DNA of 64,000 nucleotides from Limnephilus marmoratus (lineage: Eukaryota > Arthropoda > Insecta > Trichoptera > Limnephilidae): positions 56,163,285-56,227,284 of the forward strand of contig OU862910.1 of assembly GCA_917880885.1 (NCBI GenBank), given 5' to 3'. Made by a program: the position numbers and the translations under genes. This document shows positions 1-11,164 of this stretch, piece after piece. Under the pieces are notes generated by a model, which was given only the letters and a program-made list of their open reading frames with translations, was not told the origin of the DNA and searched no databases. How positions within the stretch are numbered: position 1 is the first letter of the stretch; each line of letters opens with the position of its first letter.

Positions 1-221
1 CAGCTTGTAAACTTACGGTCTGAATACTATCTAAATGTTCTATTGTTAATTTGTTGAATTAGAAAATGCCTTTATACCTTTTTTTGCGGTTTTATATTCA
101 GTTTGTCTACTACGAATCACGGAATCGGTGAATCACGGAATATTCAAACGTGATTTACCAAAAATTTCCAGTATTTACTCTATTTATTTATTTCATGATT
201 TGAAGGAATGGTTCCAACTCC
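1..221. other. AT-rich flank, nothing assigned
   Basis: No open frame or repeat family was recognised. A short direct repeat of GAATCACGGAAT lies near 113-140. The stretch ends where the inverted-repeat element at 222 begins. Confidence 0.4.
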
Positions 222-785
222 ACAATGGGCCGTATTCATAAAAAGGTTATGCTTATACTTGCAGTATATAAAGGAAATCCTTCAGCTTGCATTCATAATT
301 TTCCGTGTAAAACCTTATACTTATAGAGTATGAGCATATCCTTCACAAAAAGGATTAAAAATTATATTTATAAACGTTACCTTTTACTCTACTCGTAAAT
401 AAAAAGGATATTCTTTAATAATATTTTGAGTGTGGTCAGTAGCAGACTCAGTCGTGTAGTGATCAGTTGTAGCGATGGCAGATATTGTGGAACTGAGAGA
501 GATTAAACACTACAAGCAGCGTTTATCAACACCTGTTCGTGATTACAAAGAATTGACTAATGCATCTCTTCTGATCTGTAGTCAAATAACACCGATAAAA
601 AAGTTTTTACTTAAAGCTTTTACTTATTCTTGGTGGATAATCTTGCAAGTATAAGGTAATCATTATGAATACGAAAAAAAGGAAATGCTATATTATACTC
701 CTACCTTTTTCTTCAACTCAAAACCTTATACTTCTACCTTATACTTACAAGGATATCCTTCAGTTTTAAGAATACGGCCCATTGT
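222..785. mobile_element. Non-autonomous DNA transposon with GGGCCGTATTC termini
   Basis: Both ends carry ACAATGGGCCGTATTC in inverted orientation (222-237 and 770-785). Beyond the identical 16 bp the arms stay similar: each has strings built from CCTTATACTTA and GGATATCCTTCAG. The GGGCC start and TA-rich subterminal repeats resemble PIF/Harbinger-type MITEs, but I found no clear 3-bp target duplication, so the superfamily is an inference. A 59-codon open frame (475-654) lies inside. The element at 63284-63923 has similar termini, so both may belong to one family group. Confidence 0.65.
475..654 (+). other. 59-aa open frame inside the inverted-repeat element
   Basis: An ATG at 475 opens a frame that starts MADIVELREIKHY and stops at TAA 652-654. 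Codon use is less AT-biased in the first ~30 codons (475-560) than around it. It could be the remnant N-terminus of a transposase or simply chance. I recognise no domain, and it is unlikely to be a working gene. Confidence 0.15.
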
Positions 786-1362
786 CTGCGGTTTATGAAC
801 AGGAGCATTCTGTAGATATTCTACTAACCGTTAAAATATCACGCAATTATTATTTAATCATTTGCTTCAGTGATTTTTAATAAAAAAGTTTATTGCAGGA
901 ACTTTAATGACCGGTAATAAAATACTGTTAAAGTTATCAATAAACTATAAATTATTACTCAGATAAAGTAATCGTTTTCTCGCACCAATACCTACTAAGA
1001 TCCACTTCAAGACTGCTTTTCTGGAATTTTATCTGCTTAAGAGAAAACCCGGACTGCGTTTTATCCATTCAAAAATATTCACCAATTTTCTCTCTAAATT
1101 TACACATTAGTGCAAATGTTTTTTAATATAATATATCGACTACTAGCTTGTCGGGTAAGTTTTGCTTTATTTGATATGTTACTTCTTATGGGAGTTAAGG
1201 ATCCTGAAAAAATCGTTAAAATTGCCTGGTTTGAACGCCTTTGAAATAATTTTACTCTGTGGAGGAAAAAATAAAAAAAGGTCTCCAAATTTTTTTTCCA
1301 TTAAAAAAAATCATATGTACCAAAAATTACTTTGATTAAAAACCTTGAATCGAGCAGTGTAG
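786..1362. other. AT-rich DNA, nothing assigned
   Basis: No feature supported. Predicted frames here are short, low-complexity and lack family resemblance. Confidence 0.4.
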
Positions 1363-1782
1363 TTTTTTTTTACATTAGCTCCACACGGGAGGCCATGAGG
1401 AATATAATTCCCCTCAGGGCCTGTGTATCTTTGTCGATACTATTTTAGGAAAGGAAGGAGAGGAAGTTCTGGGAAAGAAAATGGTATGAGGGGTGGGTAG
1501 GAACCTAGAGGTCAGTGAGTCCAGGAGTGACAGACACATAAATCCATCACTCCCACCAAGGTGCAAGGCGATGTTCCAAAAGCGTAGAGCTGGAGAAGTC
1601 GTAGGGAATCCCTCAACCAGTCTCTCCCGATCCGGCCTGCGATGCAGCTGATGGGCAAACGCATCCGCCGCAAAGTTCCGGACAAACACCACCCCATGAA
1701 CCCGGGCACCGGACCTTTGGCAGAGGTGTTGGTTATTCAATAGATGGTTCCCGAAGCGGCGGTACCCTTACCCGCCCGCCAT
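1363..1782 (-). mobile_element. SINE1 copy 1 (LINE-tailed non-autonomous retroposon)
   Basis: Read on the minus strand, it runs from a GGCGGGTAAGGGTACCGCCGC head near 1782 to the poly(A) tail seen as a T-run at 1363-1371. The last ~100 bp (TAGCTCCACACGGGAGGCC and the CCCCTCAGGG hairpin on plus) match the 3' end of the LINE at 5400. The copy is diverged by many point changes. Confidence 0.8.
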
Positions 1783-2654
1783 TTTGAAAATACTATTTTG
1801 TAATAATTTATCATTTTGTATATTATATATGGGAGTGAGTGCCCAAAACTTCGACTTCTCTTAAAATTTCAATTGTTCTCAAATTCACCCCTGTCAATAT
1901 TACTTTATCGAACCAATTCCTTCCACCATCAGTATATCAATACATTATCACCAGAAAAAATCTTAATTTATATATTTAAGTACTCGCTCCTTCCCAATTA
2001 AGTAAATACTAATCAAGTTGTCAAAATTTGTTAGGTACAAATCTAACGCCAGGAAATTGCGTAGAACGAATTAAACTCTCGTTTTTTAATCTTTGCGATT
2101 TAGCTGAATAAATGCGCAACAGCAAAAAAAGTATTTGTACAACCGCAAATTATTGTTTATTATTATGGAACTAATTTTAAATGTACAGGAAATTGATTTA
2201 TTCAAGTTCAAGGATTTTTTTATTAAATTGTTCGCTTTAACCCGTCATTAACGAGTTAAAATCTGAAGCCATTAGTTAGGTGGGGTGAAATCCTGTCATT
2301 TATTTTTATTTATCGTCAGTGATATTTTTTTTAGTTAAATTTTTAAATCTTTACACAAACGCTTTTATAATAATGCCTGTGAAAGGTAGTACAGGAAATC
2401 GTATGTAAAACCTTCGACAAATTCTGGAAATATTTGCAATAAACGTTTCGTTAGGGTTTGTCATGCTTCACGATTTTTTTAATGACTTAGCTTCTTGTGC
2501 TCTTAGAATAAAAATAACTTATTACACTTATAATAATGGGTAGCAGTAGTATGTACCTATCTATCTAAAACACGTTGAATGTTTTTACACGTGATTTTTT
2601 TAATAAATTGCCGACACTTAGCAAAGATGTCGAAAGAAAATACAGATAAACATT
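1783..2654. other. AT-rich DNA, nothing assigned
   Basis: No convincing coding frame or repeat family. The base composition is strongly AT-rich. Confidence 0.4.
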
Positions 2655-3213
2655 TTTTTCTTTGTGTTAACGCCAGACAGGAGTTAACGTAAAGAAAGGG
2701 ATGCCGTATAGAGGGTCTTTTTGAAGAGAGGAAAGAGTGAACATGGGTCTTGAAGAGACCTGTATGTTAGGAAGGAAACACAGATGTTGGCAAATCGTCG
2801 GCAAGTCGAAAAAACGACCCGCTCTCATGTGACAAATGTCAATCGTGTACACTTGTTGGGGTGTTGTGCATTCGGCGTGTTTCTTTTTACTATGCGCTGT
2901 TGGCGAATGTATCTATGACGCTAGTTCCTTGGAGTATCATTCATTGAAATATAGGTGAAACAAGGACAGCATTTTCACCTGACGCCTATGCTATAAAGTT
3001 TGTAATCTGATAGGGGAATCTATAAAACGGACCGCCCGTTTCTACGGAGTCAAGGGTTATTTTTCAGGTATTTTGGGGCTCCATATCAGCGCACTTGCGA
3101 TTTATACAGCTTCTGATAGGTTTTAGCTTCGATGAATCCCCTGTGCCCGAGCTGGTCAATAAAGAGTTTTACCAAGCATATCAATGGAAAACATGTTGGG
3201 AAGATTGCTTCCT
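2655..3213 (-). mobile_element. LINE-1 family copy A, 3' fragment
   Basis: The plus strand carries the reverse complement of the LINE C-terminal coding region. Matching words include GGTCTTGAAGAGACC, GACCCGCTCTCATGTGAC and CACCTGACGCCTATGCT. Near 3090-3210 it matches the upstream block ending in GGAAGATTGCTTCC. Compared with 5400-6115 it has lost about 100 bp internally (after 3103) and its tail region is degraded. It is 5'-truncated and non-functional. Confidence 0.75.
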
Positions 3214-5122
3214 ATACTTGGAAATTGTCACATCTTTTCAATATCTTTTGTTTTGTCACATCATTCCAATATATACGAGTATTTTAAGTAATTGTTACAT
3301 AGTTCCAATGTTTTTTTTTATTTTTTTTTTTATTTTCGACTGGGGATTTTTCGACCATCAGCACAAGCCCGTGTTATGGTGGTTGTTGTATGTATCAATA
3401 TTAATTAGTAAGCGTCAGATATAGTTGAATAATAATAAATAATGTAATAATAACATAGTCAAGTGTGGAGCAATGTGTGAAAAATTCTTAATTATAGTAG
3501 CTAATTTAAAGCTGGGTACCTACCATTCTCTTAATAATAATAACACGTTTATTCATCAATAATTTTTTTTTACATTGTTACACATTTTGTTCTTTTATCA
3601 TTGATTCTATTGATGAAAAGGTCACTGCTCAGCTACAGTACAGGATTTCTCCTGGAAAGCAGCAGGTTTTCAGCACTGCCTCATTCTTTAATCTATTCGT
3701 TAATTTGTAGAATTTTTGGGTTCATTTTATACGATTTGTACCATGCTATTATTGAATATAAATAATAGTCAACAAATGTAATACATAAATAAAAGAGAAT
3801 CCACGTGATTCTACAGTCCACACGTGTATGATTGTGATTAAATTATTGAGAATAAAAAATGTTTACGCTACATCTAAGTACGCTGATATTGTTAATCTAG
3901 CCTGTAATATCAAATGCGCATTTAAACAAGATTTATACAAATTTAAATAATTGAATAAACTACTCAGTTCCGCAAAATACCTACTCCATTTCTTCAGTTA
4001 TTAGTTTCAATAAATAATGAATGTACTAGTCCCAACTTTATCTGCTCAAATTAAAAGTAATGTAACTGATTTCATACTAACGCAATTTCCTGATTAATCT
4101 CTCATGTCATACACATGACGATTATAAACCAGAACATTTAATATAGGTCTAATATTGATTGACGTATTGAAAGTGACTATTGCATTTTTTGTTTCCTGTA
4201 CTATTTTGCATTAAACTGCGACACAGGCTTATTAGTTATCAACAAACATATGTTTAATCACAATCAAAATAAGATTTCCAAAATTAAATTAACACCAGGA
4301 TTCTTACAATAGTGGGCCAAGATTAGGCCCTTTAGGAATACCTGGGCAACGTTAAAATGGCATAAATAATTATCGTCACAAAATGTGTGTGAATTATTCT
4401 GTTTAGAAAAGTCTAGTAATTTCTTCAGAATTTTCTGAATACAACATCAATTTATTGTGAATGTTTATAACTATGCAGATATCAGTTTTACTCCTATATA
4501 CAATTTGCAGGCTTTATAAATTTAACCCACAAACGGGAAAGGTGTACTCGTATATAAAAATCTAGTGTCACGGTGTTGATTTTCTTTACTTCATTTTCCT
4601 ACTTTGGAATAAAACATTAATTACTTTTTTTCAATTTACATTTAACTTTTAAGAGATCAAACAACGAATATGTCCGTTATATTAATGAAATACATTGAAT
4701 TGAGAAAAGGAATGGTTGGTGTTTTTTTTGTTTTTATCGGCGGCCATCGTCTACAGCGCTCCATTCCTCTTTCTGTCGTACATCCCATCCCCACACACTT
4801 ACAATACATTGGTTATTTTTTATTTAACATCCAAAATATTCACTAGAAATAATTTATACGGCAGAACAACTTTTTCCGGGTCAACTAGTCTGTTTTTAAT
4901 TATTGTTTTTTATGAGTTTTTTACATTTATTTTATCGACTTGCAATAAACATTTTCTACGGTACATACTTTCTAATAAACTGAATATAATCATTTTTTTT
5001 CGCACTGTAGTACTACGAACATTATTTATGACTAGTGATATTACGTATACATGTATACATTGATATTAAAAATATTTAATTTTTAATTTAATGAGTAAAA
5101 CCTCAAATTGTAATATTTAATT
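3214..5122. other. Long AT-rich interval, nothing assigned
   Basis: Nearly 2 kb of AT-rich DNA with no recognisable protein, RNA or repeat. The open frames near 3095-3424 and 4716-5063 are phenylalanine/isoleucine-rich by-products of T-runs. A TA-rich CGTATACATGTATAC palindrome lies near 5043-5060. Confidence 0.4.
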
Positions 5123-5315
5123 AAATGAAGACAATTTTGGCGAAAATCAATCAAAAATCTGAAAACAGAAAAATCTGAAAAATATACACACCCAACCCAG
5201 AAACTTCGCCTTCTCGAGCGCAACTTCACTAACTGTGCTAATGTGTCCCTATTCGACTCGGTCATATTTAACTGTATCATACTTCGATAAAGAAGTACCA
5301 ACATTATCTTCATTT
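5123..5315. repeat. Diverged foldback relative of the 7641-7819 element
   Basis: The left end AAATGAAGACAATTTTGGCG and the following AATCTGAAAACAGAAAAATC match the right flank and arm of the foldback at 7641-7819. The right end (ATTATCTTCATTT) is the inverted partner. The middle is diverged and no tRNA-like fold survives. Confidence 0.5.
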
Positions 5316-5469
5316 TCTATTCTACACATATTTTTATTGGCTACTATCTTTTTGTACTATTGCAAAATTCAAACCCGAACTAATTTCTGAATAATCAATA
5401 CTTTTTTTTTTTTTTACATTAACACCACACAGGAGGCCCTGAGGAAAATAATTTCCCTCAGGGCCTATG

Positions 5470-5859
5470 TCATCTTTGTAGATGCTGTGTGGAGGGTCTC
5501 TTTGAGGAAAGGAAGGAGTGAACATGGGTCTTGAAGAGACCCATGTTGTAGGAGGGAGGAAACACAGAGGCCGGCAAATCGTTCCACAGCCGAGCCGTTG
5601 AACTCAAGAACGAGTCATAGAAACGACCCGTTCTCATGTGAGTAATGTCAACCGTGTACAAATGTTGGGCGCGTGTTTGGCGTGTTTCCCGACTATGCAC
5701 CGGAGCCGAGGGGATCAATGATGCTAGTTCCTCGGAGCATCTTCCATTGTAATACCGGTAGAACAAGGACAGCATTCCCACCTGACGCCTATGCTCTAAA
5801 GATTGCAGTCCGTCTGTTAGGATGGGAGAATCTATCAAACGGACCGCCCGTTTCTGCAC
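5470..5859 (-). pseudogene. LINE reverse transcriptase C-terminal piece
   Basis: This is the downstream part of the same ORF, displaced by the frameshift. It opens with QKRAVRLIDSPIL, the usual 'QKRA(V/I)R' block found C-terminal to the thumb of CR1/Jockey RTs. It ends with LWNDLPASVFPPSYNMGLFK, another conserved block of these elements. Homologous fragments recur at 2655, 26308, 53497 and 59433. Confidence 0.85.
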
Positions 5860-5863
5860 AGAG

Positions 5864-7339
5864 TCAAGGGTTTTTTTTTAGGTATTTTGGAGCTCCAGAC
5901 CAGAGGTGGCTGCCAAATTCAACCGTGGGGCGCACTTGCGATTTGTACAGGGTTAGCAGTTGGGTACTATTAAAGTATCTGCGGGCCCTGTACAGTACGC
6001 CCAGTTTCTGAGAGGCTAACTTAACTCTGGTTTCGATGGAGCCCCCGTACCTGAGCTGGTCACTTAGAGTTACACCAAGCATATCAATGGAGGTCCTGTT
6101 CGGAAGGTTGCTTCCGTTGAAGGAGACTAGATTTTCATTTCGATCCCTTTTAGACGTTATCAAACATGATTGGGTCTTTGAAACATTAAATTCGACGAGG
6201 TTATTCTTACCCCAAGAGAAAATACTCTCGAGGTAACCGTCCATTCTTTGCTTCAAAGCCCTCCGAGCTATTGGAGTTTGTGTGCCCTTTGGGGGCTTGT
6301 CAAACAAAAAGCTATCATGGACTGTACTGTCATCCGCGTAACAATGAATCGGTGCACATGACAAGAGGTCATTGATGTGCAACAGAAACAAAGTCGGTGA
6401 CAGAACCGATCCCTGTGGGACGCCAGCATTTATCGAATGCGAAGAAGAGGTGAAACCGTCAGCAACCACCTGAATCGACCTCTCCCTCAAAAAGTCGGCA
6501 ATCCACTTACACAAGGATGCGGGAAGTCCGTAAGAAAGCAGTTTGTTGACAAGCCCTCGGTGCCAAACCCGGTCAAAGGCCTTGGAAATATCCAGTGCAA
6601 CCGTTTGGGTCTCACCAAAACGTTCCAGGCACCGCCCCCAAACATGCGTCACATACGCGAGAAGATCACCGCACGAGCGGTTCCGCCGGAATCCGTATTG
6701 ACGGTCGTTAATAATTTTGTTCTTCTCGAGGTATGTGAGCAGTTTGTCGTTGATCACACGTTCCATTACCTTAGACAGAACTGATGTGATCGCTATGGGG
6801 CGGTAGTTGGCTGGGTTGGAGCGGTCACCCTTCTTTGGAATAGGGTGAATGATCGCTTTTTTCCAACCAGAGGGCACAGAACCAGACTTCAGGGACATTT
6901 TGAAAAGCTTCGTCAAAATTGGAGCTATTTCTGCAGCGCACCTCTGCAATACCAGGGCAGGTATTCCGTCAGGCCTACTAGCTTTATTAATATCAAGCCC
7001 TCGTAAGACTTGGAGTACATCCCGATGCCGGATCCTCAGCTTTTTCATATGAAAACCGCAGTGAGGAACCGACGGCGGGGTAGCACCTTGATCATCGAGG
7101 GTCGAGTTTTCCGCGAACATTTTGCCTAATAAGTTAGCCTTTTCGGCGGCGGTATTTGCTAGAGAGCCGTCAGGTCTGGTAAGAGGTGGCAGACTGGATT
7201 TGCAGAAATTGCGACCTATTGAGCCCGCAAGCGACCAGAACGCTCTGCTGCCGTGCGGGCAGGCAGCCAGCTTTCTACTGATCTGCAGGTCGTGCTCGAA
7301 TTTAGACCTATTAATGATCCTCTTGCTTTCCTTTGCCAT
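5864..7339 (-). pseudogene. LINE reverse transcriptase, main open frame (491 codons)
   Basis: The frame encodes a non-LTR reverse transcriptase, the enzyme that copies LINE RNA into DNA at a nicked target. Residue positions in this frame: SRPDGIP at 121-127, NYRPI at 179-182 region, ALDISKAFD at 248-256 (first catalytic Asp), AGVPQGSVLSP at 305-315 and CYADD at 333-337 (catalytic Asp pair). The thumb-like region with LGVTLS and KLGVLYRARRYF follows. The methionine at 7339 is not a real start: the frame continues upstream past one TAA codon (7340-7342) into conserved pre-RT sequence (GSKPWFSRQCSEAVRRKNAA, reaching back at least to ~7490). It ends early because of a shift in the T-run near 5871-5879; the missing C-terminus is at 5470-5859. 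The YADD-ST style and the tail resemble arthropod CR1/Jockey-superfamily LINEs (Daphne- or Rex-like); the exact clade is an inference. No endonuclease domain is present in this truncated copy. Confidence 0.9.
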
Positions 7340-7640
7340 TTAGTTATATTCTGTTCTGTTTTCGGACGTTCGAGATGTGTTGTAGGCTCGGTAAGCCGCG
7401 TTTTTTCGTCGCACTGCTTCAGAGCATTGTCGACTGAACCACGGCTTTGAGCCCACACCAGTTTCTTTAACAGTGGATTGGATGAAGCCATCCATCGCGG
7501 ATGTGATGACTTCACCAATTTCCTAGGCACATCTTGAGGGATCCGAGGTCCGAAAACAGACAGCTGACCACGGGAAAGCATTAAAATGTGCCCGCAGACC
7601 AAACCAATCTGCTGATCTATAGTGCCACACTTTTCTCTTC

Positions 7641-7819
7641 AATATAAGTGAAACTCAATCGAAAATCTGGAAACAGAAAAATCAGAAAAACATATTGACA
7701 CCTCTGGGACTCGAACGCTTGCCCGGAAAGCAAGAGATCCTGGGTTCGAGTCCCAGAGGTGTCAATTTGTTTTTCTGATTTTTCTATTTCCAGATTTTCG
7801 ATTGAGTTTCGCTTATATT
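7641..7819. repeat. Foldback with a tRNA-like centre
   Basis: Two 76-bp arms (7641-7716 and 7744-7819) are almost perfect inverted copies around a 27-nt loop. The centre also makes a tRNA-like fold: GACACCT (7697-7703) pairs with AGGTGTC (7757-7763). The stem CTTGC/GCAAG (7718-7722/7730-7734) closes a 7-nt loop CCGGAAA. CTGGG-TTCGAGT-CCCAG (7740-7756) is a textbook T arm and contains a B-box. The D arm is missing: its place (7704-7717) is taken by the inverse of the T arm. The anticodon position would read GGA, but base 33 is C and the variable loop is only 5 nt, so it is not a normal serine tRNA. Confidence 0.75.
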
Positions 7820-7869
7820 GTCTTCATTTATTTAAATACTTATTTTTATTTTTAACATAATGGGTACAC

Positions 7870-8045
7870 CGTATTTAATGAGTATCACCGAAGACTTGCA
7901 GAAACGCCAATAGATGTCGCATATTAAAAATTAAAATTTATCAAAGACACAACCGAAATAGCATTTAGTTCAGATTTGAATCTTGCAATCACACATGAAG
8001 ATAGCAGCCAATAAGAATATGCGTTAAGAAAATGAAAATGACTGG
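7870..8045 (+). repeat. Dispersed repeat B, empty-site copy
   Basis: About 175 bp, including CAATAGATGTCGCATATT and TTGAATCTTGCAATCA, is repeated at 20205-20790. There the tRNA-derived SINE2 interrupts it. This copy gives the uninterrupted arrangement (CACAACCGAAATAGCATTTAG). The family is unknown. Confidence 0.7.
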
Positions 8046-9040
8046 TTGGTAGTTCTTAGTCGAAATTTGCAATTATAAAAGGGGTCTCCAGCTAGCAGAA
8101 TAATTATTATCATAACAAAGAGAGCAAACACAGTGGTTAAAAAATATATTTTTCTTATTTTAAAACATACCTACATCCTTCATATTGTAAGTTATACCTA
8201 CGTTAGTCACTATACCCACCCATGGCTAATAGGATATCCCACGATTTAAAAATGCTCACGGAAGTCAATATATTTCATTATTGCATAATAATTAATAATT
8301 TTCTGAGACGTCTCATATAGTACAAACGTGACCAATAAATCTTAAGAAACGTTCATTGGGTTTCTATTTTTTATTGGTTATATAACAAGTATTAATCCTA
8401 ATCATTTTGATCAGAAACCCGGAAGATGTTTGTAATTCTACAGAAATATGAAAAGTAAGTTTTTCCTGTACGTGGAAATTTTAAATATTTTCCTAGAATC
8501 ATCTCAATCGTGATTTTTCAAATTACAAAATTACACGAAAAAAGAATGCGTACCTTTTCACCTACCTGTTGAATGGTCGGATTTTGCTCATTTTTAACTA
8601 TAACATCTTAATTATTGATATCGTTGGTATAGGATACTTCGAAAAGCAATGGAAGTGACTTTTGTTAAAAGACGAGAATTATTTTTAAAAATTCTCATAT
8701 TTTAGAGAAAATATTTTTTATATCTAAGGTATCTTTACCACAAATTAAGTAAGTAAAAGAATTCGTTTTTATAATACAGTTAATTGGTTAGGTTAGGACA
8801 TTCCGAGACTTATATTACGTGTTATAATGCATTTGAAAACTTAAACTGAATGATATTAAAAAAGCAATACAATAACACCCCCCCATACACACAAGCCTTG
8901 CTTAATTATGGGGGTACATCAAATATTCTACTATGTAATTAATTACTGTATAAAATTTATTTGTAATTTATGTACCTTATATTACTAATAAAAAAAAATA
9001 AATAAAAAAATTAACGTGTGGACGCGGCCATGACCGGTAA
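8046..9040. other. AT-rich DNA with A-rich tail near 8985
   Basis: No coding signal. The segment ending AATAAAAAAAAATAAATAAA (8986-9008) could be the 3' tail of an old retroposon, but there is nothing to identify it. TTAGGTTAGG occurs once near 8788. Confidence 0.35.
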
Positions 9041-9297
9041 TAACGTGCCTTTTAAAAATGTTCCCAATAAAAATGTTTCATACGAAAAAACTCCTGGTCC
9101 AAATGTTGACTGCTAAAATGTTCCTAGTTAAAAGTCAGTTAGGTTAGGGTAGGACATGTTGAGTCTGCTGACTGATTCTGTCAATATAATGACATTTTAC
9201 CTGTTTCTAATTAGAAACATTTTTACTATGAGCATTTTGACCGGGAAGCGTATTTACAATCGCGGTAGGGCGTTTCAGTCGCTTTAAATTTTCAATA

Positions 9298-9590
9298 TCA
9301 AAATTTAAATATTTAGAAATAAAATTATTAATTTCTAATATACACAGTGGAAAGATTATTTTACCTAGATTTTAGAACAATTTTTGTTTTTGCAGAGTGA
9401 TACAAAATTATCAATATAGAGGTGTATTTATAACATACGGGAATAATATTAAAATTTAAATATTTAGAAATAAAATTATTAATTTCTAATATACACATCA
9501 GAAAGATTATTTTATCTAGATTTTATAACAATTTTTGTCTTTGCAATGTGATAAAAAATAACCAATATAGAGGTAGATTTAAAATGTAAA
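9298..9590 (+). repeat. Tandem duplication of ~150 bp
   Basis: Two copies, starting at about 9298 and 9451, begin with the same ATTTAAATATTTAGAAATAA word. They stay alignable through CTAGATTTTA and AATATAGAGGT with scattered substitutions. Confidence 0.75.
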
Positions 9591-9752
9591 TTGTCGTTAC
9601 CGCGACTGAATCGGTAGAGGTTTTGTAAATACGCGACCGGGAACGTTTTTACTGTGATCATTTTGACTGGGAATATTTTAAAGGGTTACATTTTTACTCG
9701 GAAGATTTTACCTGGTCATTTTAACTGGGTACATTTTTAGTAGGATCAATTT

Positions 9753-10188
9753 GGGAAGCGGGTATGGGTACCGCCGCCCCGGGAACCATTTATTGGATAA
9801 GGTCACCCCAAGTGGTTCGCTACGTTTGGTGACTTAGCAGGGGTACCCGGGTTCATGGGGTGAGGTTTTTCCGGGTCTTGGCGGCGGATGCGTCTGCCCA
9901 CTAGATACATGGCAGGCCGGATCGGGAGAAAATGGTTGAGGGGTCCCTTTGATTTCTCCAGCCGTACCCCCTCGGAACAAAGCCTTGCATCGCAATAGGA
10001 GGGATGGATTCGTCCGTCATTCCTGGACACACTGACCCCAAGATTCCTACCCACCTCTTATACCCTCTTCCTTCCCAGAACTTATTCTCCTTCCCTATCC
10101 TAAAAAGACCCTCCACGCAGCATCCCCAAAGCCTTGTGGGGAATATTTTACTCAGGGCTTTCCTGTGTGGTGCTAATATAAAAATAAA
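9753..10188 (+). mobile_element. SINE1 copy 2
   Basis: It starts at TTGGGAAGCGGGTATGGG and ends in the CTCAGGG hairpin and TGCTAATATAAAAATAAAT tail. The right half of the hairpin is partly changed. It is inserted in the tandem array described at 9042. Confidence 0.85.
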
Positions 10189-10320
10189 TATTTGGCTGGA
10201 AATATTTTAACTGGGTACATTTTTATTAGGAACATTTTGACCGAGAATATTTTACCTAGGAACTGGGAACAAGACGATTGTACTGGGAACGATTTGACTG
10301 GGAACATTATTACCTAGTGA

Positions 10321-11160
10321 TCAAACTAATAAATAACCGAAATAACCCATATTCTTCAACAGACTACAAAATTGAACCATGTTTATTTATTAGAACAACG
10401 GACTGAAAAGACAGTGGGAATAGAAAAAAACCCGACTTCAGGTCCTATCGGCAAAACAGCTTACCATAATGAATGTATTAATTTAATTCACTGTATGTAT
10501 TATTAAATGGGCGTGATACTTTTTTTAGTCGTTTAATTTTATTACGTAATTATTATCTACTCCACTGATTTAATATATTCCATCGTGACCCCAGACCGGA
10601 ACGATAATACAAATGTGCACAGGTAATGTATTAATTAATACGGACAATAATAGGCCATTACATAGCAGGCGAGATATTCAACAATTCGGTCCATTTTATA
10701 TTATTATTATTTATTGTGGTTAAGTACAGTTTTTTGTCCTAGCTGTGTCAACTTCAATGTCGTGGCAAATATGAACAAAGAGACAACAATAATACTGGTA
10801 TATCAAGTGCTTTTTGTGGATACAATTAAGCCGGAACCCACGCAGGCATTTTAGGCTCTGGTTTATTTTTATTTAAAATATCAATTAAGCCGGAACCCAC
10901 GCAGGCATTTTAGACGTTAATTTATTTTTATTTAAAATATGTGTGTACTTAAAAAATGATATATAGGTAGTCTTGGTGAATGGTTGAATTTAGCTCTCTG
11001 AATAAACAATGATCCAATTACTTAAAGGGTTGTAATGTCTCAAATTTAATGAAAAAAGCCCCCCTCTCGTTCCGGCAGCACGGTAACACACGAAATAGTC
11101 CGCTTGTACTTTTGATATCAGGAATTATTTTAAGGGCAGGACATCAAAACGATATCTACT
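10321..11160. other. AT-rich DNA with a 63-bp tandem duplication
   Basis: Apart from two copies of AATTAAGCCGGAACCCACGC (about 10825 and 10883), with matching GCAGGCATTTTAG and ATTTTTATTTAAAATAT tails, I see no feature. Confidence 0.6.
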
Positions 11161-11164
11161 TGTA

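Larger units (their letters stand above)
5400..7625 (-). mobile_element. LINE-1 family copy B, CR1/Jockey-superfamily, 5'-truncated
   Basis: This is the longest copy of the window's main LINE. On the minus strand it runs from a 5' truncation near 7625, through the region before the RT and the reverse transcriptase, to a 3' UTR and poly(A) tail seen as the T-run at ~5401-5415. The 3' UTR ends with a hairpin (CCCTGAGGGAAATTATTTTCCTCAGGG on transcript sense, shown here in part as positions 5430-5465) followed by TTAATGTAAAAA. That tail is shared with every SINE1 copy. The element has one in-frame stop at 7340-7342 and a frameshift at a T-homopolymer near 5871-5879, so it cannot now encode its own RT. 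Confidence 0.9.
9042..10320. repeat. Degenerate ~20-bp tandem units in inverted arms, split by a SINE1
   Basis: Short units built on AACATTTTTACTGGG occur in one orientation at 9655-9750 and 10195-10315, and near 9190-9245. They occur in the other orientation at 9050-9125 (ATGTTCCCAATAAAAATG). The SINE1 at 9753-10188 was inserted into the plus-oriented array. A TTAGG-like word sits at 9139. The layout resembles those at 11165-11660 and 30210-31510. Confidence 0.55.

Noticed and set aside
7697..7764. Functional serine tRNA (GGA)
   Set aside because: No D arm, C at position 33, and no long variable arm as serine tRNAs require. It lies within a foldback.
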